NCBI GenBank assembly: GCA_026770025.1
Contig: JAMXDE010000007.1
Location: 2,046,001-2,110,000, forward strand
Length of the DNA: 64,000 bases
Origin: Craspedostauros australis
Taxonomy: Eukaryota > Bacillariophyta > Bacillariophyceae > Mastogloiales > Achnanthaceae
Direction: 5' to 3'
In this document: positions 21,794 through 31,019 of the stretch, one piece after another
Layout of the letters: every line of letters begins with the position of its first letter
How positions within the stretch are numbered: the stretch's first letter is position 1
The notes under the pieces: generated by a model
What the model was told of the DNA's origin: nothing
The model's database searches: none
Seen by the model: the letters and a program-made list of their open reading frames with translations, nothing else
Translations under genes and position numbers: made by a program

Positions 21794-22366
21794 TCACCCC
21801 TGCGCCAAGTCATCGGGCTGCGTGCTGCGCCAAATGCTCGGGATAGCCGCCGCTCTATCGGGATGGATCTGGCAATCGCTGACTTCATCGAACTGGTCCG
21901 AACCGCTGGCGCGCATCTTGCGGCACCAAACGTCGGCCCACTCATCGACCTTGTCCTCCACCGTATGGTTGCCATCGATGGGACAATCCAAGCACGCGTA
22001 GTCGAGGATGGCCTTGGCGAATATATCAATGTGGGTGTCGTTGGTACTTTGCACGGCCTCCTCCGCCACGAGCAGAGCGCTGCCGGTTTCGAGTGCTTGA
22101 CCGAAAGGCTTGACCAGATTGTAGGCGGATACGAGGGTGGCCTGCACGATGCGGTTGTCCCTGTTGGAGATGGGTTCCTTGGCATTGCGGAATAGCAGCT
22201 TGGCCTTGAATTCTTCGATCGTGCCCAGCGGGGTGCGCATGTTGGGCGCAGTGCGCAGATTGGCGGCCTCGACGGCGAGGAAGGGCGTCGAGACGGAGAT
22301 TGATGTGAGCGCAACTGCGCACGAGACAGCGGTGACAGTGAAGGAAAGGGGCGTGGGAGACTTCAT
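21794..22366 (-). CDS. Small secreted protein, unknown function
   Basis: A 190-residue intronless ORF. The N-terminus is a convincing signal peptide: 'MKSP', then a hydrophobic run 'FTVTAVSCAVALTSI' and a likely cleavage after Ala-Val-Glu-Ala near residue 34. There is no ASAFAP-type plastid motif. The mature part is about 156 residues, mainly helical, with 'GTIEEFKAKLLFRNAKEPI', 'LVSAYNLVKPFGQAL' and three or four Cys in the second half ('YACLDCPID', 'VWCRKM', 'SDCQIH') that could form disulfides. One N-glycosylation site lies in 'GNHTVED'. Not recognised; an extracellular, frustule-associated or ER-lumenal protein would fit. Confidence 0.72.
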   Translation of the reverse strand: MKSPTPLSFTVTAVSCAVALTSISVSTPFLAVEAANLRTAPNMRTPLGTIEEFKAKLLFRNAKEPISNRDNRIVQATLVSAYNLVKPFGQALETGSALLVAEEAVQSTNDTHIDIFAKAILDYACLDCPIDGNHTVEDKVDEWADVWCRKMRASGSDQFDEVSDCQIHPDRAAAIPSIWRSTQPDDLAQG

Positions 22367-23272
22367 CGTGCTGGTTTTTGTGCGGATGGGGGATTACGAT
22401 TGTGATGGTAATTTTGTGAGCGTGGTTTTGTGAGTGTGTGGATGGATGAGAAGAGCGAGGGAAGGAGTGGACGTCCCCCATACGCAATTGAGAAGAACGG
22501 CAACAGAGAAAAGTGCATGACAGTGGCGGCAGCAAAATACGCAATGCGCTGTTGTCTCGTGCCAACGAATGTGCAATGGATACATCGCCTGCAGTTGAGA
22601 AGGTTCGATATGATTGGATAAATGCGATACGGTTTCGCTCATCTTCCTTCTATACTTTTCGCAAGGGATGAGAGCGAATCGCAAGTTGGCAGGAAGGCAG
22701 GAAGACATCAAACGCCTCCGCACATCAAATGAGGCTCTCCTGTTGGACAAACATGGCGAGAAGAGATACCATGCGTACACCCTCGTCATAACCACACCCA
22801 CGGTCCCGATGAATGGCACAAGCGCGCACCGCGGCGATCGCCATGCCTCCCATTGGCCAACACAGAACCTTCTCAGAATGATGTGGGAGGAGTTTTGGCG
22901 CCAAGACCAAAAATGTGATGCGATTTTTGGCCACTTGAAGTCGTGGATGAGTCACGAACCCCATGGATGTTTGTAAGTGTATCTGATGAAACTGTTGAGA
23001 ATGGTGCCAGATCGATATCACTCTTTGATGTCTGTCTTGACGGTTAACTCGCGATTTCAAACAAGAAATGGAGATGGACACACAGAAACGCACAGCCAAG
23101 AAGCATCTTCCGCCTTTTGCCATGATCCTGGAGGAGCGTATCCAGATGTTCATGCCATACAATCTGCTTGCGTTGCAATCAGCATCAAGACCATTGCTGT
23201 CACCATTGTTGTCACCATTGTTGTCACCATCGCTGCCACATCCACAACCCCAAAGACCCACAAACAGCAACA
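22367..23272. other. Divergent intergenic region, 906 bp
   Basis: It lies between the starts of the secreted-protein gene (minus) and the 23273 gene (plus). No gene is supported. A 12-bp tandem repeat sits just before the plus-strand gene. Confidence 0.45.
23191..23238. repeat. 12-bp tandem repeat (four units)
   Basis: The unit is CCATTGTTGTCA; units begin at 23191, 23203, 23215 and 23227, and the last is diverged. It probably lies in the promoter or 5' UTR of the next gene and creates false open frames on both strands. Confidence 0.85.
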
Positions 23273-23596
23273 ATGACGACTGAACTCCCGGCCGTCCCGT
23301 ACTTCGTCCTGAACATGCCCGGCGGCAAAGCCAAGGCGCTATTCACGGTGCCGGAGCACGTCGCCAAGGCCCTCATCGTGCATCCCATCCTGTGCCGCGG
23401 CGCTGCCTTCCAGCTCGAGATCGATGTCGTCAGCCAGGGACGGCGCCGTGCCGACAGCAGCAGCAGCAGCTTTCTGTCGGTGGAGTTCGAATCGCCGGAT
23501 CCGGAGGAAGCCGCCACGCAGATCGCCCAGCGATTGTCACGGCGCATCCACAGTCCGCCGGGTCCGTTTCATCCGTCCAACGTTTTGGGGTTCTGA
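23273..23596 (+). CDS. Small protein of unknown function (107 aa)
   Basis: The ATG at 23273 (context AACAATGAC) opens a 107-codon frame. The frame also runs upstream through the 12-bp repeat but without a credible start. The sequence looks like a compact alpha/beta domain: 'VPYFVLNMPGGKAKALFTV', 'HVAKALIVHPILCRGAAF', 'QLEIDVV', a short Ser run, then 'FLSVEFESPDPEEAATQIAQ' and a Pro-rich tail. Not recognised. Codon composition is like the neighbours, and the strand/helix alternation supports a real gene. Confidence 0.6.
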   Translation: MTTELPAVPYFVLNMPGGKAKALFTVPEHVAKALIVHPILCRGAAFQLEIDVVSQGRRRADSSSSSFLSVEFESPDPEEAATQIAQRLSRRIHSPPGPFHPSNVLGF

Positions 23597-24273
23597 TGTC
23601 GTGGGGCTTTTCACTTGGGGTTGGGACGATTGGAGTTGCCGTTGGGATAGTCGGGGGAATTGGCTATTCCATAAGAGCAGAACAGAGCAAGGGAAACAGA
23701 CACGCTAGGATGATCGTGGATGCGGCCTCGCGGGTCAACAGATTGAGAGGCATGCCATCGTCAGTTGCCGAAAAAGTCATCAAATGGGGGCGGAGAGGGG
23801 AGGGTGGCTGCCTTTATGACCATTGTGCGTACATCCCGACGAGTCATCGGATATGAAGATGCAGGCGAATGCGAAATGAGCGGTACTCGTACTCTATCCA
23901 TTTCTACGGAGCAACCTTCATCGCAACATGACTGCTTGCTTGTTGCTGGCATCCCAGAAGCAGTGCTCACCAAAGTACGCATGCTCTGCGCTTTTCTGCA
24001 ATGCTGATCATTGCGAGAAACGGAATTCGGTGCAAACGAATAGCAGGTATCTGCGGGATGGCACGGCCCACAGTCACGAGCCGCACATCAATACAACCAC
24101 GGTAGTCGTAGCCCACGCAGCTCTATCCCACACATAAAGCACTACTCCACTCCACAACAAGTCGTGGCAACGACCAAAATCACTCTTTCGAATAAAGCGC
24201 AATGCAATGCATGGGTAGAGTAGGAGTGAACAGAAGTAGTCTACGATAACTTGCTCTGCCGCTTTCTCTCTCT
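23597..24273. other. Convergent intergenic region, 677 bp
   Basis: It lies between the 3' ends of the 23273 gene and the eIF2B epsilon gene. No gene or repeat of note seen. Confidence 0.4.
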
Positions 24274-26715
24274 CTAGTCTTCTTCACTGTCATCATCACC
24301 GTCGTCGTCATCACTGTCCTCGCTTTCTGACTCCTCCTCCAACCACTCCAAAAAGTCTTGAACGGCCTTGAGGTGGAACAGCTTCCCGAGTGGACTGTCT
24401 TCCGATTCTTCCTTGCGCTCGGCAGCCCACGACAGGATGGCCTCCTCGCTCAGGATCTCCTCGTCGTGCATCGTCTGCAGGATGAACCGCAGCGACAGAC
24501 CCGAGCTCAGCTTCTCGCTCACGCCCGTCCCATGCTTCGTGGCGACGCGCTCGACGGCGTAGATGATGGCGCGCTCCTCCGGGATGCCGACGCTCATCTT
24601 CTCCAGCAGCGGCGACCACACCTGCAGCCTCTGCTTCAACGCCGCGATCAACTTGCTGTCCGTCATGTCGGCCGTGATCTGCATGCGATGCAGCACGCAC
24701 AGCATGGCACCCATGGTGCAGTCGGAGTAGGTCGCGTTCTGGCTGAACTTGTAGGAATTCAATTCGATGGACAGATTCTCGATGGGCGAGGTTTCTTCGA
24801 ATTCCATGCAGATCTCCTTGAGCTCCTTGACGACGTCGACGCCCTTCTGCCGTCCGATGACCACGTCGGCGGCCGTCGTTGTGGCCGCGGCACCTCCGAA
24901 GGAATGATCGCCGGTGTCGTCCATGCCGAATGTGAACGCGCCGTCATCCGCGTAGCCGAGACCTTCGCCCATGTCATCGTCGCCTGCTCCGCTGAGACCG
25001 TCATCTTCCGGTTCGGCCTGTCGTTCGTTCCGTTTCTGCATGAATGCATCGAGTTCGAATCCCAGGCTCTGGCCTTGGATGTATTCGAGCAGCTTCGTGC
25101 CATCCTCGTCGTCGTCTTCGTCGTACTCTTCATCGTAGTCGGCAGTCGGCAACCAGACATGGCCCAGCCCATCTTCGCCAACAACATGGTGGTCCGTATT
25201 CTGCGCATCAAGAGCAGGGTCTGCTGCAGATAGTGCACCGAGACCGGAGACCTTACCCTCATCATCATCTTCATCTTCGTCCTCTTCGTCGTCGTCGTCG
25301 TCGTCGTCATCCTCTTCATCGTCATCCGAGAAACCGCTGAAAGCATCATCGTCCTCATCATCCTTCTCCTTCTGAAGGGTTATTCTGGTGAATTCCGGCA
25401 ACACCACGCCCTTGCCGATGACGCAGCCTCTGCCAACGACGCACCCCCGCGGCACGACCGCACCTTCGTGAATGACGACATCCTGCGCGAGGATGGCCTG
25501 ATCGATGGTCGCGTTGGCGTGGATGGTGACGTCGTCCCAAATGTGCGAGTTGGACACGGACACGCCATCCGCGATCTTGACGCGATGACCCAGCACGCAC
25601 GAAGCGATGGTGCAGTGCTCACCGACGACGCACGATGATCCCAGGACGCCGGGGCCCGTGACCGTCGACGTGCGTCCCGATCGGGACAGAGCCTTCGTCT
25701 CCTTGTAGAGGTGGTTCTGCTTGGTGAAGACGGCGTAGCGATTGGCCTTCTCGTAGCCGCTGGGGAGGTTGTCAGGCACGACGGGGTAGCACCATCGCTG
25801 CAGCAGGTCCATGGTGATGGCGTGGTAGGTGCGAAAGTCCGTGACGCGCGCGGCGTACTCGGACTCCTCGAGGATGTGCGCGTATATCCGGTTCTGCAGG
25901 CCCTCCTCCTCCTCGGCGACGCTGTTGGACAGGAACTCCCTGCCGATGTTGCGGTAGTCGAACTCATCCGAGAATCTTGCCAGGACGTCGGGGCTGCAGA
26001 TGTAGACGCCCGTGTCCTGCAGGCCGGTGTATAGATCGACCTGCGGGTGGTTGGCGAAGAAGGAGCAGGGGATCTTGGCCAGCTTGGAGTCCTGGTGGTT
26101 GTCGTAGACCACGACGCGGTTCTGCTGCGTGGGGTCCAGGCCGATGATGAGGTCGTCCGTGGCCGATCTTAGGCTGGCGTAGTTGGAATCGCCGCACTGG
26201 TGCAGCAGGAGCGTCATCATGGCGGAGGAGTCCTTGGAATGGCGCTGCTTGTGGGCGCGCATGGCCTGGTGCACGTTGACGTTGGTGACGATGTCCCCGA
26301 ACATGAGGAGGAAGGGATCGCTCTGCACGAGGTTGCGCTTGTCCAGCTCCCGCAACGCGTCGCCGGCGTTCGTGAGGGAGGTGTCCTTGACCACGGTGAC
26401 CTCCATCGTGCGTCCCGTGGTCCACAGATGCTGCGTCACGTGCTCCTCGATGGCGTCGTCCACGCACACCACGAACAGCTCCTCCACGCCGGCGCCTGCC
26501 AGGAAGTCCATGCTGTAGTCCAGAAGCTTCACGTTGTTCAGAGGGCACAGCATCTTGGGGCTGTCCAGCGACAGAGGCCGGAACGTGTTCACGAACGAGT
26601 CCGCCAGCAGCACCGCCTGCAGCCGCTGTTCCTGCTTCGTCGCGGCCACATCGTCGTCCGCGTGCGATCCGCCGCCCTTCGATGATCCCTTCTTCGATTT
26701 GCTGTTCTTTCCCAT
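24274..26715 (-). CDS. EIF2B5: Translation initiation factor eIF2B, epsilon subunit
   Basis: An 813-residue single exon. This is the catalytic subunit of the eIF2B guanine-nucleotide exchange factor, which recharges eIF2 with GTP for initiator-tRNA delivery. After a Lys/Ser-rich leader, the nucleotidyltransferase-like domain starts near 32 ('LQAVLLADSFVNTFRPLSLD', 'CPLNNVKLLDYSMDFLAG') and includes 'DPFLLMFGDIVTN'. The left-handed beta-helix of hexapeptide repeats spans about 355-443 ('VVGEHCTIASCVLGHRVKI', 'GCVVGRGCVIGKGVVLPEF'). A long Asp/Glu tract follows (about 452-485). The C-terminal W2/HEAT domain, residues about 665-813, contains 'ILSWAAERKEES' and 'AVQDFLEWLEEE', the aromatic/acidic boxes that contact eIF2. 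It ends in an all-acidic tail. Length and order are as expected for the family. Confidence 0.96.
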   Translation of the reverse strand: MGKNSKSKKGSSKGGGSHADDDVAATKQEQRLQAVLLADSFVNTFRPLSLDSPKMLCPLNNVKLLDYSMDFLAGAGVEELFVVCVDDAIEEHVTQHLWTTGRTMEVTVVKDTSLTNAGDALRELDKRNLVQSDPFLLMFGDIVTNVNVHQAMRAHKQRHSKDSSAMMTLLLHQCGDSNYASLRSATDDLIIGLDPTQQNRVVVYDNHQDSKLAKIPCSFFANHPQVDLYTGLQDTGVYICSPDVLARFSDEFDYRNIGREFLSNSVAEEEEGLQNRIYAHILEESEYAARVTDFRTYHAITMDLLQRWCYPVVPDNLPSGYEKANRYAVFTKQNHLYKETKALSRSGRTSTVTGPGVLGSSCVVGEHCTIASCVLGHRVKIADGVSVSNSHIWDDVTIHANATIDQAILAQDVVIHEGAVVPRGCVVGRGCVIGKGVVLPEFTRITLQKEKDDEDDDAFSGFSDDDEEDDDDDDDDEEDEDEDDDEGKVSGLGALSAADPALDAQNTDHHVVGEDGLGHVWLPTADYDEEYDEDDDEDGTKLLEYIQGQSLGFELDAFMQKRNERQAEPEDDGLSGAGDDDMGEGLGYADDGAFTFGMDDTGDHSFGGAAATTTAADVVIGRQKGVDVVKELKEICMEFEETSPIENLSIELNSYKFSQNATYSDCTMGAMLCVLHRMQITADMTDSKLIAALKQRLQVWSPLLEKMSVGIPEERAIIYAVERVATKHGTGVSEKLSSGLSLRFILQTMHDEEILSEEAILSWAAERKEESEDSPLGKLFHLKAVQDFLEWLEEESESEDSDDDDGDDDSEED

Positions 26716-28252
26716 CCTTTCTATTATATTATAATATATTACACTATATTAAAATATATTGTATTAGTGGGGGTTGCTGCTCTTGCTACAGCAGGGATCT
26801 TGAGAATGGGTATAGTTGTTGTCGCGTTGCTCCTCAGAGGATGCTTGACTTGATGCCGCCCTCAGAGTTGTGCGCACTTGGCGTTGTGTCGATCTTTGGG
26901 TTTGGAACCAGGGTTTGGGTTTGTGATGCTGGGTCGCATGAGCCAACCAACAAAATGGATGCTTTCCGTCTGTCCATCCATGCGTGGATCGACATGATCC
27001 GAATCTGTTGTCCACGTTTGGAGGTACTCCTTGAGCCTTTTATCTCGTGCTTCATCTCTACAAAGGAGGATAGAGTTGAGCAGAAGTTCTCCAGATTCGT
27101 GGCAGTGGATGAGGTCAACCAGCCAATGGGGCGAAGAGGAGAACTGTTCCACCACGTTCTGCTGCCATGGACGTGTGGTGCAGACGAGGTTGCTTGCAAT
27201 GTGCGGATACTTTGCTCCATTCGGCGAGCGAAAGCAGCCACAGCGCTTTGGTGGGTCCGAGAGTTGCTGGAACTTCCATGCGCGTCCAGCACGGCATGTA
27301 CTCGTGGTGTCATCGTAATGATACCGTGATCTCTCCTTGGATTTTCTGACGACTTCGGGCTTCCATGTGGCGGGAGGATTTCGGTTGCAGTTTTGGTGCT
27401 GGATGATTATGGTCTACGGAGAGGAGAGACTTGACCATTCTCTGCAACTATGCTCACCCTTGGTTGTTCCCTTGGGCGCAAAGACGTATGATCTTGACGC
27501 TTGCATTGTAAAATACCACGGCGTATTCTCGTAACAAACATCTGAATGACCACGAGATGCGAATGTGCCGAAAGTTAGTTGGATTCCGATATCTGCTCCC
27601 GTCATTACCACGCCACCAGTCTGAATAGGGACAGCGGTTGAGCCGGATGCCTGGTGAGCAGAACAGAGCAGATCAGGAAGCGTTTCCACATGTATGGGTT
27701 TGATACCGTCTCCAAATCGCGTCATTTTTCTCCTGCGACTGCGTCGTACTCCTCCGCCGACGTGACAGTACCAACACGCTGCGACGGAGAGTCCAAAAAG
27801 GTTGGCACGTGATACCATCGAAATTGCAGACTGCTTCTGAATCACTGCTCTTTGCTGCGATTGGGTCATCGTACGTACTCATCACGGTGCACATCACCAG
27901 ATCTTGTGGGGCAAAGGTGTGGAGATGCGAGTGACATGATTACCACAACTGGCCCTGGATACGCATCTCGCTTTGTGCGAGACAAGGAAGAACATCAATC
28001 GTGCTTTTTTCAATACCACCGAGAGGTTCGCGAGCCAGGCAACCCTCCTCCGTCCGGTTTTGATGAACATCCACCGAAGGGAGAGAAAGTACACAAACAT
28101 GCACACGATGTCGGCGGGGCACATTCTGGAAACGCTTGACTCTGGTGAGCGAAACTGTGACATGCGTCCGTGGTACAAGGATTGTTGTTACGAACATAAA
28201 CAGAGGCGTGGACGCCATCAATCTGTCTGTGGAACATTAGAGCCCTTTGTCT
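26716..28252. other. 1.5-kb intergenic region upstream of eIF2B epsilon
   Basis: It starts with a strongly AT-rich 45-bp block (about 26718-26762, repeated TATTATAATATATTA words) directly before the eIF2B ATG. The rest has no supportable gene. It ends at the left target-site copy of the transposon. Confidence 0.45.
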
Positions 28253-28283
28253 GGGAGTTGAGGGAAATATGCATATATGTCAT
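28248..28283 (+). repeat. Left target-site copy and left terminal inverted repeat
   Basis: TGTCT at 28248-28252 is the target-site copy. The TIR core GGGAGTTGAGGGAAAT follows at 28253-28268, and the imperfect extension ends near 28283. It contains GAGGGAAAT, the core of the internal arrays. Confidence 0.85.
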
Positions 28284-28456
28284 TTCTATGGAAAATACGT
28301 TGTATCACTGTTCTACCAACAAACCCCGTTCGGGTTTGGTTTGTGCTCGTCAGTCCAATGTCGAACGCATACTGTAGTCTACGAAAAGGCAGCGCAGCTG
28401 TTAACGATACGATGAAGTGATTGTGGCATTCAATAGGATGTGGATCACTCTTGACT

Positions 28457-29511
28457 CTAGTAATTAACTTGGTATGGACTGAAGCCTCCAGATTGAATAG
28501 ACAGTTGTGTGAGAAAGGCAATTGTTTTGAACACCTCCTTATGGCGTTCTCTATCTGACCTGTAGAGAGTCCCCAAGATCGCCCATCTCTTGAATTGCCG
28601 ATTGATTGTTTCGTGGCGCGCACGAGCATTGGACTTAGCTCGTTTGTTCGACTTCGACACATAGCTGGTTGGCTTCAGCACATGGGGCCCACCATACCCC
28701 CCATCGGCCTCAACACATTCTCCCTTCATCAGTCGCTTCGCGAGGAAGGCATTGAAAATCTTTTGATCCGACCACCTGCCACAGGGAAAAGGACCGATTG
28801 CCCAAACAATGCTGCCTGTTTGAATTGAGATTGCTACTTCGTATCTTAATCCAGACGTCTTGAACTTGTGGCTGTACCACTTTGTGCTGAAAGGCGTTGG
28901 CTCGCGGATCCGAAAGTCAGTGCCATCCACAGTAACATGGCAAGTTCGAGGTTTTGAAGAATTTAAGCGGTTGCGCCATTTGATCTGGAAGGAAGTGTGA
29001 GAAGATGTTGAATTCAATACAGGCATTGGGCACATTGCAGAAGGCAGAACGAGCACAGCACAAAGTCACTTACCACTTCTTTGTAACATTGCTGAATGCA
29101 GGCAATCATTTGCCAGATCCACTTTCGAAGTGTGTGAGGATCTGCTCCGAAAGTCGCCTTCAATACATCGTAGGTGGGGTAGTTCTTGAGAAAGTGGAGA
29201 GCCCAGAATAGATGTTTCGGCTTTGCCTTGGCAGGCAGAACGCAACGATCCCAGACCTCCTTGCAGAGCTTGGGCGTGACGCCGAACCATGCAATGAATG
29301 CTCTTTTTGATGTTTCTGATCCCCCATTCTTGGGGGGCAGGCTCCCCATGAGAAAGAAACCGATGGATTCGAAGTCAACCGAAGAATGCTTGGACCGAAG
29401 CAACTGTTGTTGTTGCCTGGTCATCCTCATGGTCTCATTCTTGTTCTTCAGCCTTGATCTTCGATTGCTTGACTTGCCAGCCTTGCTGGCGGAGATGCTG
29501 TTGCAGGTCAT
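28457..29511 (-). CDS. DDE transposase (DDE_Tnp_4, IS5/PIF-Harbinger type)
   Basis: Exon 1 is 29511-29074 and exon 2 is 28984-28457. The intron of 89 nt (28985-29073) starts GTAAGT and ends CTTCCTTCCAG in phase 0. The product is 321 residues. The ATG at 29511 is the first in frame; the frame upstream has only a TTG. The N-terminal 60 residues are basic and Gln-rich. Residues 60-146 include 'FIAWFGVTPKLCKEVWDRCV' and 'PKHLFWALHFLKNYPT', an HTH-like region usual for the family. The catalytic part has 'TVDGTDFRI' (D166), 'GRWSDQKIFN' (D219), 'ADGGYGGP' (D240) and 'ARHETINRQFKRW' (E271), matching the DG-T, G-x2-x-D, D-x-G-Y and R-x2-E pattern. No frameshift seen, so probably active or recently so. 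Confidence 0.88.
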
Positions 29512-29833
29512 GGTGATGGCGATGGACGACGAACCAGCCAATGGGCATTGTTCTCAAGACTGTGTGCTTTGGATGGAGCAGCACGTCTCTGATGGATTGC
29601 GGATGCTGATGGTTGTGTGTGTGTTGTGTGTGTGTGTGTATATGCGTGTGAACTGGTGGTGATGCCTCGGTTGATTGCCTTGGTGTTGCGAAGGTGCGAC
29701 GCTTGGTGATCATGCCATTTCGGTTTGATGGCGATGGAGGAAATTGAAATTGTGAGCAGAGTGTTGTCGTCGATGGTGTTGCATGAGTGTGACACACTGC
29801 CAACTGATGTCATGATTCGCGATACAGTTTTTT

Positions 29834-29900
29834 CACGTTGTACTGCGAAGCGCAGCGAGTGAAACGACTCGCATCAGTTCTCACGCGCCAATACAACGTG
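29834..29900. promoter_or_regulatory. Nested hairpin upstream of the transposase gene
   Basis: Outer arms CACGTTGTACTG (29834-29845) and CAATACAACGTG (29889-29900) pair at 11 of 12 positions. Inside lie GCGAGT/ACTCGC (29855-29860/29867-29872) and TGCG-AAG-CGCA. It sits 320-390 bp upstream of the transposase ATG, inside the element. It could be a cruciform, a terminator of the divergent transcript, or the remnant of a small foldback insertion. Confidence 0.5.
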
Positions 29901-30407
29901 TGGAGAGTCCTTGTGCTGTCGCTTCTTTGGCTTGTTGTCAACCATCGGTCAGCAACCTCGCCAAATCACAGTCTTCCCTCTTGCTCTCGAGCGTTCAAGC
30001 CCGGAGCTTGCCCTGCTGACTCGGCTTGGCGGATACATTTTCACGCCAGCACATATTCGCAACTACAGCGACAAAGCTTTTGTATCTATGTTTCTGTAGT
30101 ATGGCAGGCGCATGCATCATTCAAATGCAGTATTGTACATGGAAACAAATGACGTTGATGCGTGTGGTTAAATTGTTTCGAACGCTGCAATCAACGGTTG
30201 TCTCATGTGCTCTGCTATATTAAATTAGTCGACTGCTTCGTATGAACCAGATTAGTTACTCATGTCCGGTGCGCGGTATTGTCTTTGGTGGAGCGCCTGT
30301 GCTCTCACAACGGAATTAGTGAATGTTTGGTATATCTATTTTCGTGTCCAGGCGTTAGTCAATATGACAGAGACCGTTACTTGTCAAGACCGGTTCGATG
30401 ACACAAT

Positions 30408-30530
30408 CGTGAGGGAAAAAACGCTTTTGTGGGGGAAAAAACGGGGTCCGTAGGGGAAATAAACAACACCATCAGGGAAATAACTGCATCGTGGGGGAAA
30501 TTTGTGCATCGTAAGGGAGTTTTGGGGAAT
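30408..30530 (+). repeat. Left phased motif array of the transposon (G-strand orientation)
   Basis: Six copies of a motif close to CGTAGGGGAAAT begin at about 30411, 30431, 30451, 30473, 30491 and 30511, i.e. steps of 18-22 bp. A seventh, weaker GGGGAAT follows at 30524. The last unit includes 30514-30529, which matches the 16-bp TIR at 13 of 16 positions. The orientation is that of the left TIR. Confidence 0.85.
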
Positions 30531-30533
30531 AAA

Positions 30534-30757
30534 ATTCCCTTGCAATTTCCCTCACGAATATGTCGTTGGCCTCGTACATTTACGTGTGATTGTTGACATC
30601 ATCATATTATTGCAGTTACAGAATTTCCCCTACAACTCCAAAATTTCCCTTGCGATGCTGTAATTTCCCTTGCATTCTCATAATTTCCCCTACGACCCCC
30701 AATCTTTCCCCTGCAATCTAGACAATTTCCCCTACGACACTGGGAATTCCCTTGCAA
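30534..30757 (-). repeat. Right phased motif array of the transposon (C-strand orientation)
   Basis: Two copies (about 30534 and 30545) are followed, after a 65-bp gap, by seven copies of AATTTCCCCTACGA or AATTTCCCTTGCA starting at about 30622, 30642, 30662, 30682, 30702, 30724 and 30745. Steps are 20-22 bp. The orientation is that of the right TIR, so the two arrays face each other. Confidence 0.85.
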
Positions 30758-31019
30758 CAATGCTTCCTGCCAACCATGTACTGTTCCCTGGATAGTGCTA
30801 CACTTCTGATGTTAGTTATGCCTGCCTGCTCAGTTCTCATCTGGGTTTGCTCAACTTGGTGGGGATGGTTGCTTCTGAAGTGCCATGACAACGGCAAATT
30901 TGCGATGATGTTGCAGCAAATTCTGCAAGTTGCTTGACTTGTTGCGATTCTTCCCGTTCATACGCTGCTTTCTCATGCTTGGTTTGTGGTGTGAGGGATG
31001 GTCTCACAACACAACAACA

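Noticed and set aside
28253-28268. A 3-bp (Harbinger-type) target duplication at the transposon ends
   Set aside because: The three bases next to the ends differ (TCT left, TGT right), while five bases TGTCT match exactly, so the 5-bp reading is preferred.
30408-30757. CRISPR-like repeat array
   Set aside because: Units are 13 bp with 6-8 bp between, face in two directions and lie inside a eukaryotic transposon, so they are phased binding-site repeats, not repeat-spacer DNA.
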